64,000 nt of DNA from Candidatus Melainabacteria bacterium (GTDB lineage Bacteria; Cyanobacteriota; Vampirovibrionia; 2-02-FULL-35-15). The translations under genes were made by a program, and so were the position numbers. Location: the NCBI GenBank assembly GCA_023250195.1, contig JAHFBF010000001.1:209907-273906 (forward strand), read 5' to 3'. This document shows positions 19,594 to 28,603 of the stretch, one piece after another. Below the pieces are notes generated by a model. It was given only the letters and a program-made list of their open reading frames with translations, was not told where the DNA came from and did no database searches. Position 1 is the first letter of the stretch. Each line of letters starts with the position of its first letter.

Positions 19594-21890
19594 TGAATCA
19601 AAAGCTAAATTCAAAAATATTAATTGATTTGTTTATATGTATAGGAATTATCTTAGTAATTTACGTCCACTCACTAAACCGCCCCTGGATTTTTTATGAT
19701 GAAAATGCGATTTATGATGAAACCATTTTTCCTATTCCATCTTCTTTTTCTGAAACAATTGAAATTATTAAATCTTTTGGCACAATCAATAATTTAAGTT
19801 CAAGCAATTTTCTTTATAGTTCAAATTCTGTAAACAGAATCAATTTTTTAGATATTCCTATTAGGCTTTTCACGGGTTTATTGCTTGGAAAGAATCCAAT
19901 TTTCTATCACACATTAAACTTAATCCTTCACATTGTCAACACCTGTCTTGTTTTTTTTATTTTAAAAAAGATTGGTAGATTCATGATTCTTCCTTTAACT
20001 TTAATATGGGCTTGTCATCCAGCCCATGTAGAATCAATTTTACTAAGCACAAATGTTAATGCGACTTTTAATTATTTAATATTTTTTATTCTTTTTTATG
20101 ATTTTCTAAAAAATAAAGATAAAAACAATTCAAAATCAAGATTAGTAATACTGCCATTTTGTTTTTTACTGCCAATGCTGACAAATGAATATATTATTGC
20201 TTTGCCGATAATTCTCTTTATTTACTCAATCTTCGAGAACTTAAAAACAAATGACTTTAAACAGTCAATTAAATATGTCATAAAAGAAACACTTCCTTAT
20301 CTAATTGGATTTTTCATATATTCAATTTATTTTATATTTTCAAGTTACAAATTTTCACAGGCATCACCATTTAATCCTGTAATTTTATTTTTTGAACGAA
20401 TATTCTGGCTTGCTCCACAAATATTTTTTCATTACATAAAGCTGATTTTCTTTCCGAAGACTCTTTCAATTGATCAGACATCATTTGTTCTATTTGGGAA
20501 ATCATTATTTGATCCATATTCAGTGTTTTGTTTCTTTTTTATTATTTCCTGGCTTATAGTTCCCCTAATATTATTTATAAAAAATAAAAAAACTTATTGG
20601 TTTTTAATCTTAAATTGGTTATTTTTCATAAGCATAATGCCTTTTTCTCAATTTTTCTCACCAACATACTGTCTAGCTGCAGATAGATATCTGTATACTC
20701 CAATATTTTTCATTGTTTTTGGAATTGCACTTATATTAAATGAGTTTTATTCAGATTCAAGAACTATTACAAAATATTCAATGCTTTGCTTTTTATCAAT
20801 TATTGTTTTATTACTTTCCATAAGAAGTTATATAAGAACCAATGACTGGCAGGACAATATATCACTCATCAAATCAACTATAAGAACAAGCTGCAATGAC
20901 TTATATAAAGGCTTTAGAATAAAATTACTAGGTGAAGAGATTTGGAAATCAAACTCAAGCAAGGCTAAAAAATATCTAATAAAAGGACAGGGGTATTTTT
21001 CTACCGCGTTAGAACATCTTAAAAAAGAAAGAAATCTGGATGAACCATTAATTTTAAAATCTTATGGACTTGATAATGAATCCCTTTTAATAAAAACAAT
21101 TCATTTAATCAGCTTTAATACTTTTATTGATCCTAAAGATAGTCACAAAAAATATTTAAATCTGTTTAATCAGTATTCAAAATATTTAGAGCATTTTGAT
21201 CCAAGGACTTTAGAATTATATGCAAATTTGCTTATTAAAAACAATGAAATCGGCAAAGCAAAGGAAATGTTCTTATATGCTTATAACAGATTCCCCACAA
21301 GTCCATTTATTTTACTGTCTTTAATTAGGTTTGAAAGAGAAATTGATAAAAACTTAAGTGGTACAAATAAATATTTGACCGAAGGATTAAAACTTTATCC
21401 TTATTCACAAGAAATTTTATTTGAAACTCTCAGATATTATCAGCTTGAAAATAATCTAGCTGAATATGCCAGATATTCATATCTTTATGGCTTACGTGCA
21501 CATTCAAAATTTACTTATCAGGAAGCACTAACTGGTTTTCTAATGTTAAACGACCTTATCAATGCAAACAAGGCAATTGATAAGTTATTAAGACTTGATC
21601 CAAATGATCCAAAAACACTCTATCTATCAAGCAGTTATTATATTAAGAAACGGTCTTATAACGAGGCATTAGCACTTTTAAATCAAGCATATTTACTAAT
21701 AAAAAAAAGAATTGGGGAAAAACAATTAGCATTCGATATAACAAATACAATTGCTAATTTATATTTAGCTCTTGGAAATACAAAAGAAGCTCTTCATTTT
21801 GCAAATGAGGCTTTAAATTATGCTAAAGCTAATCCAGAAAATTTGGTCAAAATCAAAAAATTGATAGATTCTATTGGTATATCACCTTAA
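19593..21890 (+). CDS. TMTC-like GT-C/TPR membrane protein, array copy 10
   Basis: 765 residues, last gene of the tandem block, sharing one base with the previous stop (TAATG). Acidic pair D36-E37 (FYDEN), HPAHVES (the form closest to eukaryotic TMTC HPxHxE), APQIFFHYIKL, LSIDQ, ADRYLYTP near 363, NDWQDN and YGLD. The TPR solenoid is long (about 560-760) and ends in a canonical-looking unit (LYLALGNTKEALHFANEAL). The next gene begins 21 bases downstream and probably belongs to the same transcript. Confidence 0.72.
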   Translation: MNQKLNSKILIDLFICIGIILVIYVHSLNRPWIFYDENAIYDETIFPIPSSFSETIEIIKSFGTINNLSSSNFLYSSNSVNRINFLDIPIRLFTGLLLGKNPIFYHTLNLILHIVNTCLVFFILKKIGRFMILPLTLIWACHPAHVESILLSTNVNATFNYLIFFILFYDFLKNKDKNNSKSRLVILPFCFLLPMLTNEYIIALPIILFIYSIFENLKTNDFKQSIKYVIKETLPYLIGFFIYSIYFIFSSYKFSQASPFNPVILFFERIFWLAPQIFFHYIKLIFFPKTLSIDQTSFVLFGKSLFDPYSVFCFFFIISWLIVPLILFIKNKKTYWFLILNWLFFISIMPFSQFFSPTYCLAADRYLYTPIFFIVFGIALILNEFYSDSRTITKYSMLCFLSIIVLLLSIRSYIRTNDWQDNISLIKSTIRTSCNDLYKGFRIKLLGEEIWKSNSSKAKKYLIKGQGYFSTALEHLKKERNLDEPLILKSYGLDNESLLIKTIHLISFNTFIDPKDSHKKYLNLFNQYSKYLEHFDPRTLELYANLLIKNNEIGKAKEMFLYAYNRFPTSPFILLSLIRFEREIDKNLSGTNKYLTEGLKLYPYSQEILFETLRYYQLENNLAEYARYSYLYGLRAHSKFTYQEALTGFLMLNDLINANKAIDKLLRLDPNDPKTLYLSSSYYIKKRSYNEALALLNQAYLLIKKRIGEKQLAFDITNTIANLYLALGNTKEALHFANEALNYAKANPENLVKIKKLIDSIGISP

Positions 21891-21911
21891 AAATACTACA
21901 ATTAATGAAAG

Positions 21912-24203
21912 ATGTTTTGCATTATAAAATTTATTTTTTTCTTACTCATCTCATCTGCTTTTGGATTTATATCTCTAAGTCGCTTATTAAAAATCAGATC
22001 ATTGATTTTATTAATTCCATTATCAATTTCTTTTGGAATTGCTGCTTATGTTTTCACCTGTCATCTATTATCATTTTTAATTGGCCCCCAAAAAGCAGCA
22101 TGGATTACATTAATTATATTTGTGTTGAAATCCATATATATATTCATAACCAATAAAAAAGATTCAACCACAGTTAAAAAGGAAATAACTACAGGTCAAT
22201 TTATTACTGTATGTATCATTGCGATATTTATTTGTTTTCTTACTTTAATGGCAGTTAGCAAATTTGGTACTTTTGACAGAGAATCCCATATACCAATAGC
22301 TATGACTATGTTTCATAATAATGTTTACCCACCAAGAGATTGCTTTAGACCTGACTATGTACTTCTCTATCACTATGGCGGAGATCTTTTAGCAGGAGCA
22401 GTACAATATATCACTAATTTAGACATATCAACCTCATATGAATTAATAGCCACCATTTTAAGCGGTACAACATTTCTAAGCTTCTTTGCTTTATGCTGGC
22501 TTTTAACTTCAAGTTTCAAACTTTCTTTACTTGGGGGCTTCTGTGCATATTTTGGCGGGGGGCTTCTGTGGCTTGATTCAATAATCAGATATTTAACAAA
22601 GGCTCTTCCTGACGGAGCAATAGGCTGGTCTTTCCTACAAACTTTTATAAATCTTGGAATCCACGGAGGAATTAACAATGCCCCTTCAGTCCTTACATTT
22701 ATTTCAACATTTAATCTTGGAAATCCTCTTTTAATCTGCTCATTAATCTTGTTTTGGAAAATGACTAACGGTAAAAACTTTAAATCAAGCATTTATTACA
22801 TTTTCTTTTTAACCGTAACTCTATTTACTTTATTTCTAACTGCTGACTGGCTTTACGTAATATTCTGGGCTGCTGTTATCCCTTTTATTTTCTTCTTATG
22901 GAAAGATAATAAAAAACAATTTATTATTTCTACATTTGTAATTCTTTTTATTTCAATACTTTTAAATAGATCTATTGGAAATGCTTTATTTCTCCAAAAT
23001 ACTATTCAACATTTAGGCAGAACAAATATTTTTGATATTGGAATTAAAGAACAGCTCTTTTCAGTAGTAAGCTGGGGAAGGCTTAGTTCTCACGTAATGA
23101 ATTATCAGACCATTTCATGTTTTTCATGGGATTTTATATGTGAACTTGGTTTAAGTTTATTTTTTTTTCCTATTGCTTTAATTTATTTGATAAAGACTAA
23201 AAATCGGCTAGCTTACTTACTTTTCTTTTTATCTCTAACAACAATGCCTATACCAATACTAATTGATTTTAAATTAAATCCTGTTGAGCTTGTAAGACTT
23301 TTTGCTTTTGGAAATACAATGCTTATTTTACTTATAACCTGCGGAACAGCATTTTTATATAAATCGTTCATTAAAAACAACCTGCTGATTATTCCTTATG
23401 TTATTGTCTTTTGCTTATCACCTGTTTCACAACTATTTTTTGGCGCAGTGTTTTCGCCTCATGTTTACTCTAACAAAATCCTTGTTCAAACATTGTGCAA
23501 TGATCTTAAAAGAATTAAATCTTTAGGTGAATTAATTTCATATCTCAAAGGCTATAGCGAGTACATACATCTTGCTAAGAATAATATAATAAATGCTTAC
23601 AAAAGTGAATCTGAATTTTTCAAATCACAAAGTAAGCCAAAAGATGTTGCATTAAGCATTATTCATGAAATCCCTTCATACTCGGGTGTTTACTCACTAA
23701 TACCAGCACAGAGACTTATCTACTGGGATCAGCTTTATTCATCGCATAACACTCTATATGAAACTACATTTTCTACACTGGATCCATTCCTACTAAAAGA
23801 ATTAAACATAAAATGGCTACTAATAAATACAGAGCTAAAAAGCAAGTTGCCAAAAGAAACACAGGACAGATTAAATAATCCAGGGGTCTTTAATCTGTCC
23901 TTTATTAGTCCAAATAAGCTTGAGATTTATCATGTTAATGACTTGGGAAATATTCTTAAGGACTCTCCACGTAAAACAGCATGGATGCTTATAAATAGAG
24001 ATGGTTATCCAGTTAGTTCAGCAGAAAATAAAATCGTATTATTCCCAAGTTTAAAAGACACATTAACAGAATTAAAATCCTTACAAAACACAAACCCTAT
24101 TTTAAAAAAGCAGTTAATAACTGCTCAAGCAATTATTATTCAAAGCCTGGAAAAGCAAATAGTTGATAGCAAAGTCAATGTTAAGGTGGAAAAAAGGTTT
24201 TAA
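21912..24203 (+). CDS. Polytopic membrane protein, GT-C-like, family not recognised
   Basis: 763 residues with about ten to twelve hydrophobic helices in the first 500 residues and a soluble C-terminal part (about 560-763). It has no TPRs. After the third or fourth helix comes FDRESH (122-126) followed by YPPRD and YHYGGD (153-158). An acidic and histidine-rich loop with YPP and YHY is seen in several GT-C-like and uncharacterised polytopic families, so a glycosyltransferase role is plausible but not shown. The soluble tail has a segment (LLKELNIKWLLIN) like tails of YfhO and GT-C proteins. It follows the TMTC array and ends before a GC-rich hairpin and a promoter-like site. The overlapping frame starting at 21905 is rejected. 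Confidence 0.55.
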   Translation: MFCIIKFIFFLLISSAFGFISLSRLLKIRSLILLIPLSISFGIAAYVFTCHLLSFLIGPQKAAWITLIIFVLKSIYIFITNKKDSTTVKKEITTGQFITVCIIAIFICFLTLMAVSKFGTFDRESHIPIAMTMFHNNVYPPRDCFRPDYVLLYHYGGDLLAGAVQYITNLDISTSYELIATILSGTTFLSFFALCWLLTSSFKLSLLGGFCAYFGGGLLWLDSIIRYLTKALPDGAIGWSFLQTFINLGIHGGINNAPSVLTFISTFNLGNPLLICSLILFWKMTNGKNFKSSIYYIFFLTVTLFTLFLTADWLYVIFWAAVIPFIFFLWKDNKKQFIISTFVILFISILLNRSIGNALFLQNTIQHLGRTNIFDIGIKEQLFSVVSWGRLSSHVMNYQTISCFSWDFICELGLSLFFFPIALIYLIKTKNRLAYLLFFLSLTTMPIPILIDFKLNPVELVRLFAFGNTMLILLITCGTAFLYKSFIKNNLLIIPYVIVFCLSPVSQLFFGAVFSPHVYSNKILVQTLCNDLKRIKSLGELISYLKGYSEYIHLAKNNIINAYKSESEFFKSQSKPKDVALSIIHEIPSYSGVYSLIPAQRLIYWDQLYSSHNTLYETTFSTLDPFLLKELNIKWLLINTELKSKLPKETQDRLNNPGVFNLSFISPNKLEIYHVNDLGNILKDSPRKTAWMLINRDGYPVSSAENKIVLFPSLKDTLTELKSLQNTNPILKKQLITAQAIIIQSLEKQIVDSKVNVKVEKRF

Positions 24204-24205
24204 GC

Positions 24206-24234
24206 CTAGAGACGGGGCATCGGCAGACCTCTAG
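24206..24234. repeat. GC-rich imperfect hairpin between operons
   Basis: CTAGAG (24206-24211) and CTCTAG (24229-24234) are reverse complements around a 17-base GC-rich loop, two bases after the preceding stop codon. GC content is well above the surroundings. It could be part of a terminator, but no T-run follows, or a decayed palindromic element. Confidence 0.35.
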
Positions 24235-24243
24235 AGAGTACGA

Positions 24244-24249
24244 TATAAT
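24244..24249 (+). promoter_or_regulatory. Perfect -10 box (TATAAT) before the radical SAM operon
   Basis: TATAAT lies 21 bases before ATG 24271 in the only real gap of this operon region. No good -35 was found 16-18 bases upstream. It would start a short-leader transcript covering the genes at 24271-28598 or further. Confidence 0.45.
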
Positions 24250-24270
24250 TTATTAACTGTTAAATACATA

Positions 24271-25362
24271 ATGATTACATACCTAAACAATTTAAAAGAA
24301 AAAGTAGAGCGCCAGGTTGGCTCTGATTTTTTACAGAGAGTAATTCAGCATCAGGGAGCCCAGGGATTAGTAAACATGGTAAATGTATCTTTAACCGCTA
24401 TAAAGAAAGAACATCCTGCAAATGTAAACTATTTACCACCATGCCTTTTTGTAGAAGTTACAAACAGGTGTAATCTGAGTTGCCCTACCTGCCAGCTTGG
24501 TACAGCCGAAGCATATAATGGCTACAGTAAAAGCGATATTACCTTTGAACAGTTTAAAAAAGTAATTGATCAAGTACCGTCACTGGTTTATGTCACACTT
24601 CAAGGAGTAGGTGAACCTCTTTTAAACAAAGACATAATGAAAATGATCAGGTATTGTTCAGATAAGGGGATATCTACCTATATTAATACAAACGGTACAA
24701 TACTTACAGAAACCAAATGTAGAGAACTTATTGATGCTGGATTACAAAATCTGTCTATTTCGATTAATAGTTTTGACGAAAAGATTTTTTCAGAAACAAG
24801 AAGCGGTGCATCTATAGTCAAAATTACAGAAAATGTAAAAAGGTTTATTAATCTAAAAAATGAGTTGAACAAAAAACGCCCTATTGTTTCTTTCAGAGCA
24901 ATTCTAATGAAAGAGACAGAACCTACTATGGAAGATTTAATTTTTAAATCTGATGAACTTGGTATAGATGTTCTTTATATACAATTATTTATAAGCATAA
25001 TAGCCGACAAAAGCCTAACAGATTCATCTCTAAATAAAGAGGAAATAAACGCATTTGTTGAAAAGCTCAGGCACTGGAAAAAGCAGGTAAAGAAACTGCA
25101 AATAGTTACAGAAAGTTTTGGAGACTCTTCAAATAATCTCGGGCAATGCAAATTGCCATGGTTTAGTCCAAACATTACTGCAGAAGGATATGTTACTCCC
25201 TGCTGTACAATAAGCAATCCAAGCCTGCTGAACATGGGGAATGTCTTTGAAACCCCATTTGAAAAAATCTGGAACTCTGAAAAGTTTGTGGATTTTAGAG
25301 CTGGCTTTTATAAAAAACAGCCTAAAGTCTGCATCGGCTGCCAAAATTACAAACGTAATTAA
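24271..25362 (+). CDS. Radical SAM protein with SPASM-like C-terminus
   Basis: 363 residues. C67-x3-C71-x2-C74 (CNLSCPTC) is the radical SAM 4Fe-4S motif, preceded by FVEVTNR. The rest of the barrel shows GVGEPLLN and NTNGT, both typical. The C-terminus has CKLPW, CC and CIGCQNYKRN, the cysteine arrangement of SPASM auxiliary clusters, and a GNVFE-FEKIW stretch common in SPASM proteins. Family members modify peptides, sugars or lipids by radical chemistry; the substrate here is unknown. It sits among glycan genes, directly upstream of a flippase-like gene with no spacer. Confidence 0.85.
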   Translation: MITYLNNLKEKVERQVGSDFLQRVIQHQGAQGLVNMVNVSLTAIKKEHPANVNYLPPCLFVEVTNRCNLSCPTCQLGTAEAYNGYSKSDITFEQFKKVIDQVPSLVYVTLQGVGEPLLNKDIMKMIRYCSDKGISTYINTNGTILTETKCRELIDAGLQNLSISINSFDEKIFSETRSGASIVKITENVKRFINLKNELNKKRPIVSFRAILMKETEPTMEDLIFKSDELGIDVLYIQLFISIIADKSLTDSSLNKEEINAFVEKLRHWKKQVKKLQIVTESFGDSSNNLGQCKLPWFSPNITAEGYVTPCCTISNPSLLNMGNVFETPFEKIWNSEKFVDFRAGFYKKQPKVCIGCQNYKRN

Positions 25363-26334
25363 ATGATACTAATGAAAAAATATTCTTTTTTTCTAAAGTT
25401 AGTATTGCTTTTTATAATATTTTATTGGATTTTCAAATCAGTAAATATTAAGGACACTCTCAATGTCCTGGAAAAAACGAACTTATCTTATTTTTTCTTT
25501 GCCTTTCTGCTGGGCAATTTATCCAATATATTTCTAACAATAAAATGGGGAAGATTGGCAGGTCCATTAAAAATAAAAAGTAATTTCTTTGAGCTTTTAA
25601 AATTAAACTACATTTCAATTTTTTACAGCAGTTTTTTACCAGGACAATCATCTGGTGAATTAATTAAAGGATTAAGGCTAACAAAAAAAGAAAGCTCAAT
25701 CCAAAAAGTCTGGGTACCAATATTTATAGATAAGATTACAAATTTACTTATGGTTTTCATTATTGGATTTGTTGCTGTTTTGTCAGATAAAACATTCAGA
25801 ACCAATTCTACTCTGATATTTACCATTTCATTACTCACAGTATCATTCTCAGTTATTACACTGGTACTATTTAGTGAAAATACAAAACATTTTATCGATT
25901 TTCTAAGAGATAAATTAATTCAATGCCTGAAGTTCGTAAAATTAAAGACAGACTTATTGGAAAATTTTTCATTAAACTATTTAGAAAATTACAAGAAGCA
26001 TAACTTATTAATGTTTGAAACTTTAATATGGAGTGCATTAATTAAACTTCCTCATGTTTTTGCCTTTTATTTTCTGGCATTAAGCTTAAATATCGATTTA
26101 AACTTTATACAATGTGCATGGCTATTTTCAATTATTTCACTGATTACTCTTATCCCAATAAGTTTTTCAGGACTTGGGGTAAGAGAAAGTACTATGATAG
26201 TTATACTGTCACAGTTTGGAATTGAAAGATTCAATTCTCTAAGCTTATCAATATTAATTTTTCTTACCGGGATACTCGTAGCAATAATTGGCGGGATACT
26301 CGAATTATTTTCAGGTAATAAAAATCAGAAATGA
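25363..26334 (+). CDS. Flippase-like membrane protein (LPG_synthase_TM / AglD family)
   Basis: 323 residues with about eight hydrophobic helices. The family signature FLPGQSSGELIKGLRL lies at 91-106, and FSGLGVRES near 268-276. These motifs are typical of the membrane domain shared by lysylphosphatidylglycerol synthases and AglD/UPF0104 proteins, which are linked to lipid-linked sugar handling. The start follows the preceding stop directly (TAA then ATG 25363); an in-frame ATG at 25372 is also possible. Inferred role: moving or processing a lipid-linked intermediate of the glycan pathway. Confidence 0.8.
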   Translation: MILMKKYSFFLKLVLLFIIFYWIFKSVNIKDTLNVLEKTNLSYFFFAFLLGNLSNIFLTIKWGRLAGPLKIKSNFFELLKLNYISIFYSSFLPGQSSGELIKGLRLTKKESSIQKVWVPIFIDKITNLLMVFIIGFVAVLSDKTFRTNSTLIFTISLLTVSFSVITLVLFSENTKHFIDFLRDKLIQCLKFVKLKTDLLENFSLNYLENYKKHNLLMFETLIWSALIKLPHVFAFYFLALSLNIDLNFIQCAWLFSIISLITLIPISFSGLGVRESTMIVILSQFGIERFNSLSLSILIFLTGILVAIIGGILELFSGNKNQK

Positions 26335-28598
26335 ATAATATTACAAACAAAGGAATAAGCAAACTAGATTTTGAATGGAAAAAGTATGATTTTGTATTTA
26401 TTCCAATAATAATAACTATTTTAATTTATTTTATTTCTTTATTTTATGGATTTAGAAATTTTGATGAGGACGGCTTAATAAAGGATTTTTATGCAAAAAA
26501 AACATTTGGCGAATATGTAGGCAGGTTTTTACTTTTAAATGCAGGCGGGGTTTCAGCAGCTCATGGATTTACATTCTCCGGGATAAAGAACACTCATGTC
26601 TGTATTCTTGGTTTGCCTTCAATTTACCTGATTAATTTTCTCTTTCAGGTAAAACCATTCCTATATCACCTATGGGGATTGTTTTTACATTGTCTTGCAT
26701 TATTTTTTTTCATTTGGTTTTGTTTTAACTTCACTCAAAACAAACAAATCGCCTTATTTTCAGGATTAGTCTGGTCCATACACCCGACAAATGTCGAGTC
26801 TGTAATCTGGGCTACCAACTGGCTTCAGCCACTTGGTGTTGCTTTTTATTTTTTTACATTGAATAAAATCATATATTTAATTCGCAGGGGTTTGATTAAT
26901 CAAACCCCTCCAACAATAATTTTCATAATGTACATTACAGTAATTCAAATCTTATTTACAGAACATACTATTACTATCCCATTTGCAATATTATTTACTA
27001 TCTTTTACCTGCTAAAAAGTTCAAATAAAGAACCTGACGCTTTTAAACAAGCCCTTAAAATAAGCCTTCCATCATTTGCTGTTATTGGAGGGTATTGGAT
27101 ATTACGGACAACTCTCATTGCAAAGACTGTTAAAAACTCTTTAGAAAACAATTTTATTGAATCGTTAGAAAGAATATTATTCTTTACACCACAGATATTT
27201 TTGCACCAGTTAAAATTAATTTTTTTCCCTTTAAAACTTACAATCGATCAAATAGACTTATTAACTTTAGATAAGACTTTTTTAGGATCATATAATCTGC
27301 TCTGCATTTTCATATTAATTTCATTTCTACTTCTGATTTTATTTTACAGAAACAAGTTGCCGTTTTTATCTTTTGGTCTTCTGCTTTATTTAGTTACAAT
27401 TTCATTATTTATCCAAATAATTCCTCTTTATTCTCTTTCTGGCGAAAGATATAACTATCTTGGATCTGCATTTATTATATTTGGAACAGTTTCAACATTT
27501 GCAAATTTCACCAAAAGAAAATTTTTAATGCCAATCTTAATGGCTCTATCTATCTTACTTAGTGCTAGAACCATTATCAGAATTAATGACTGGAAGGACA
27601 GCTCTTCACTTTTTTCAAGCACAATTAAAACCAGTAAATCTCTCTTTAAAAAGGGAATCTGGACATATAATTCAGCTATATGCCAGGAGGATGAAAATAA
27701 AAAATCGGAATTATTAAAAGAATCAACAAACATTTTAAAGAAATTTGTTCATTATTCCAGTGCACCTATAACTGAACCTAGAATTTTTAAGACTTATGAA
27801 TTGGACAGAAAATCAATTCTTGCAAAAGCTTTTATTAGAATTGCTACAAATTATGAAATTTTAAAAAATAAAAATCTCCAGTTAAAGTATCTTCTAAAAG
27901 CACTAAAAATCTCAAGACCAGACAGTCAGATTAGAAATTTGATTTATAAAAATCTTGGAACACTTTATTTTCAGATGAATGATTTTAAGAAAGCTATTTC
28001 TTATTATGCACAAAGTAATCTTATTTATCCAAATCCAACAATCAATTTTGCAATTGCTGCATGTTACTTAAAACTAAAAGATTTTACAAATTACGAAAAA
28101 TATCTTAAAGAAGCTGTTTCTAAAATTTCTTCAGATGGAGAAGCATTTAAAACTTATGGACAATTACTGGAATTATCAAAGGGTGATTATCAAAGTGCTC
28201 TTAAATACTATAAAATTGCAACCTTATTACAAAAGAGCCCAGAGCCATACATACTGCTTGCCACCACTTATTTAAAACTAAGAGACATTGATAATGCATT
28301 TAAAACAATAAAAAATGGACTCTATGGATTCTCAGAAGACCCAACACTTTTGTATTTGCACAGCACTATACTAATAAATAAAGGAGATACAGAGTCTGGA
28401 TTAAAAGGGTTAATTAAAGTTACAAACGATATAAATGCTCCAATTGATATAAGAATTGAATCCTGCAATATACTTGTAAACATATTTTCAAAACGAAATA
28501 ATTTACAGGAAGCAAAAAAATACAATGATTTAGCTTTAAATATTGACCCTAAAAATCAGGAGTCCTTAAAGAATAGGGCAATCTTAATGATAAGATAG
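26331..28598 (+). CDS. TMTC-like GT-C/TPR membrane protein, dispersed eleventh copy
   Basis: 755 residues with an ATGA overlap to the flippase-like gene. Acidic pair D45-E46 (NFDED), HPTNVES, TPQIFLHQLKL, LTIDQ, GERYNYLG near 370 and NDWKDS follow the family order, but the sequence is the most divergent of the set: FSGIKNTHVC replaces the SSN-YSS segment. The TPR region is the most regular here (FKKAISYYAQSN, YQSALKYYKIA, AKKYNDLALNIDP). A 24-base perfect palindrome at 26886-26909 lies in the coding sequence (residues about 186-193), in a loop some seven residues longer than in the array copies. Confidence 0.72.
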   Translation: MNNITNKGISKLDFEWKKYDFVFIPIIITILIYFISLFYGFRNFDEDGLIKDFYAKKTFGEYVGRFLLLNAGGVSAAHGFTFSGIKNTHVCILGLPSIYLINFLFQVKPFLYHLWGLFLHCLALFFFIWFCFNFTQNKQIALFSGLVWSIHPTNVESVIWATNWLQPLGVAFYFFTLNKIIYLIRRGLINQTPPTIIFIMYITVIQILFTEHTITIPFAILFTIFYLLKSSNKEPDAFKQALKISLPSFAVIGGYWILRTTLIAKTVKNSLENNFIESLERILFFTPQIFLHQLKLIFFPLKLTIDQIDLLTLDKTFLGSYNLLCIFILISFLLLILFYRNKLPFLSFGLLLYLVTISLFIQIIPLYSLSGERYNYLGSAFIIFGTVSTFANFTKRKFLMPILMALSILLSARTIIRINDWKDSSSLFSSTIKTSKSLFKKGIWTYNSAICQEDENKKSELLKESTNILKKFVHYSSAPITEPRIFKTYELDRKSILAKAFIRIATNYEILKNKNLQLKYLLKALKISRPDSQIRNLIYKNLGTLYFQMNDFKKAISYYAQSNLIYPNPTINFAIAACYLKLKDFTNYEKYLKEAVSKISSDGEAFKTYGQLLELSKGDYQSALKYYKIATLLQKSPEPYILLATTYLKLRDIDNAFKTIKNGLYGFSEDPTLLYLHSTILINKGDTESGLKGLIKVTNDINAPIDIRIESCNILVNIFSKRNNLQEAKKYNDLALNIDPKNQESLKNRAILMIR
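26886..26909. repeat. 24-base perfect palindrome inside a coding region
   Basis: AGGGGTTTGATT is followed directly by its exact reverse complement AATCAAACCCCT. The element is GC-richer than its surroundings and encodes RGLINQTP in a cytoplasmic loop. Array paralogues have a shorter loop there. It may be a small inserted palindromic element. Confidence 0.55.
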
Positions 28599-28603
28599 AT
28601 TTC

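Noticed and set aside
21905..22156. 83-codon plus-strand frame starting seven bases before the polytopic gene
   Set aside because: It overlaps the first 245 bases of the longer gene in another frame. The polytopic gene's N-terminus gives a normal signal-anchor helix.
22373..22792. 139-codon open frame on the minus strand within the polytopic gene at 21912
   Set aside because: It lies wholly opposite a long membrane-protein frame with clear motifs (FDRESH, YHYGGD) and shows no domain of its own.
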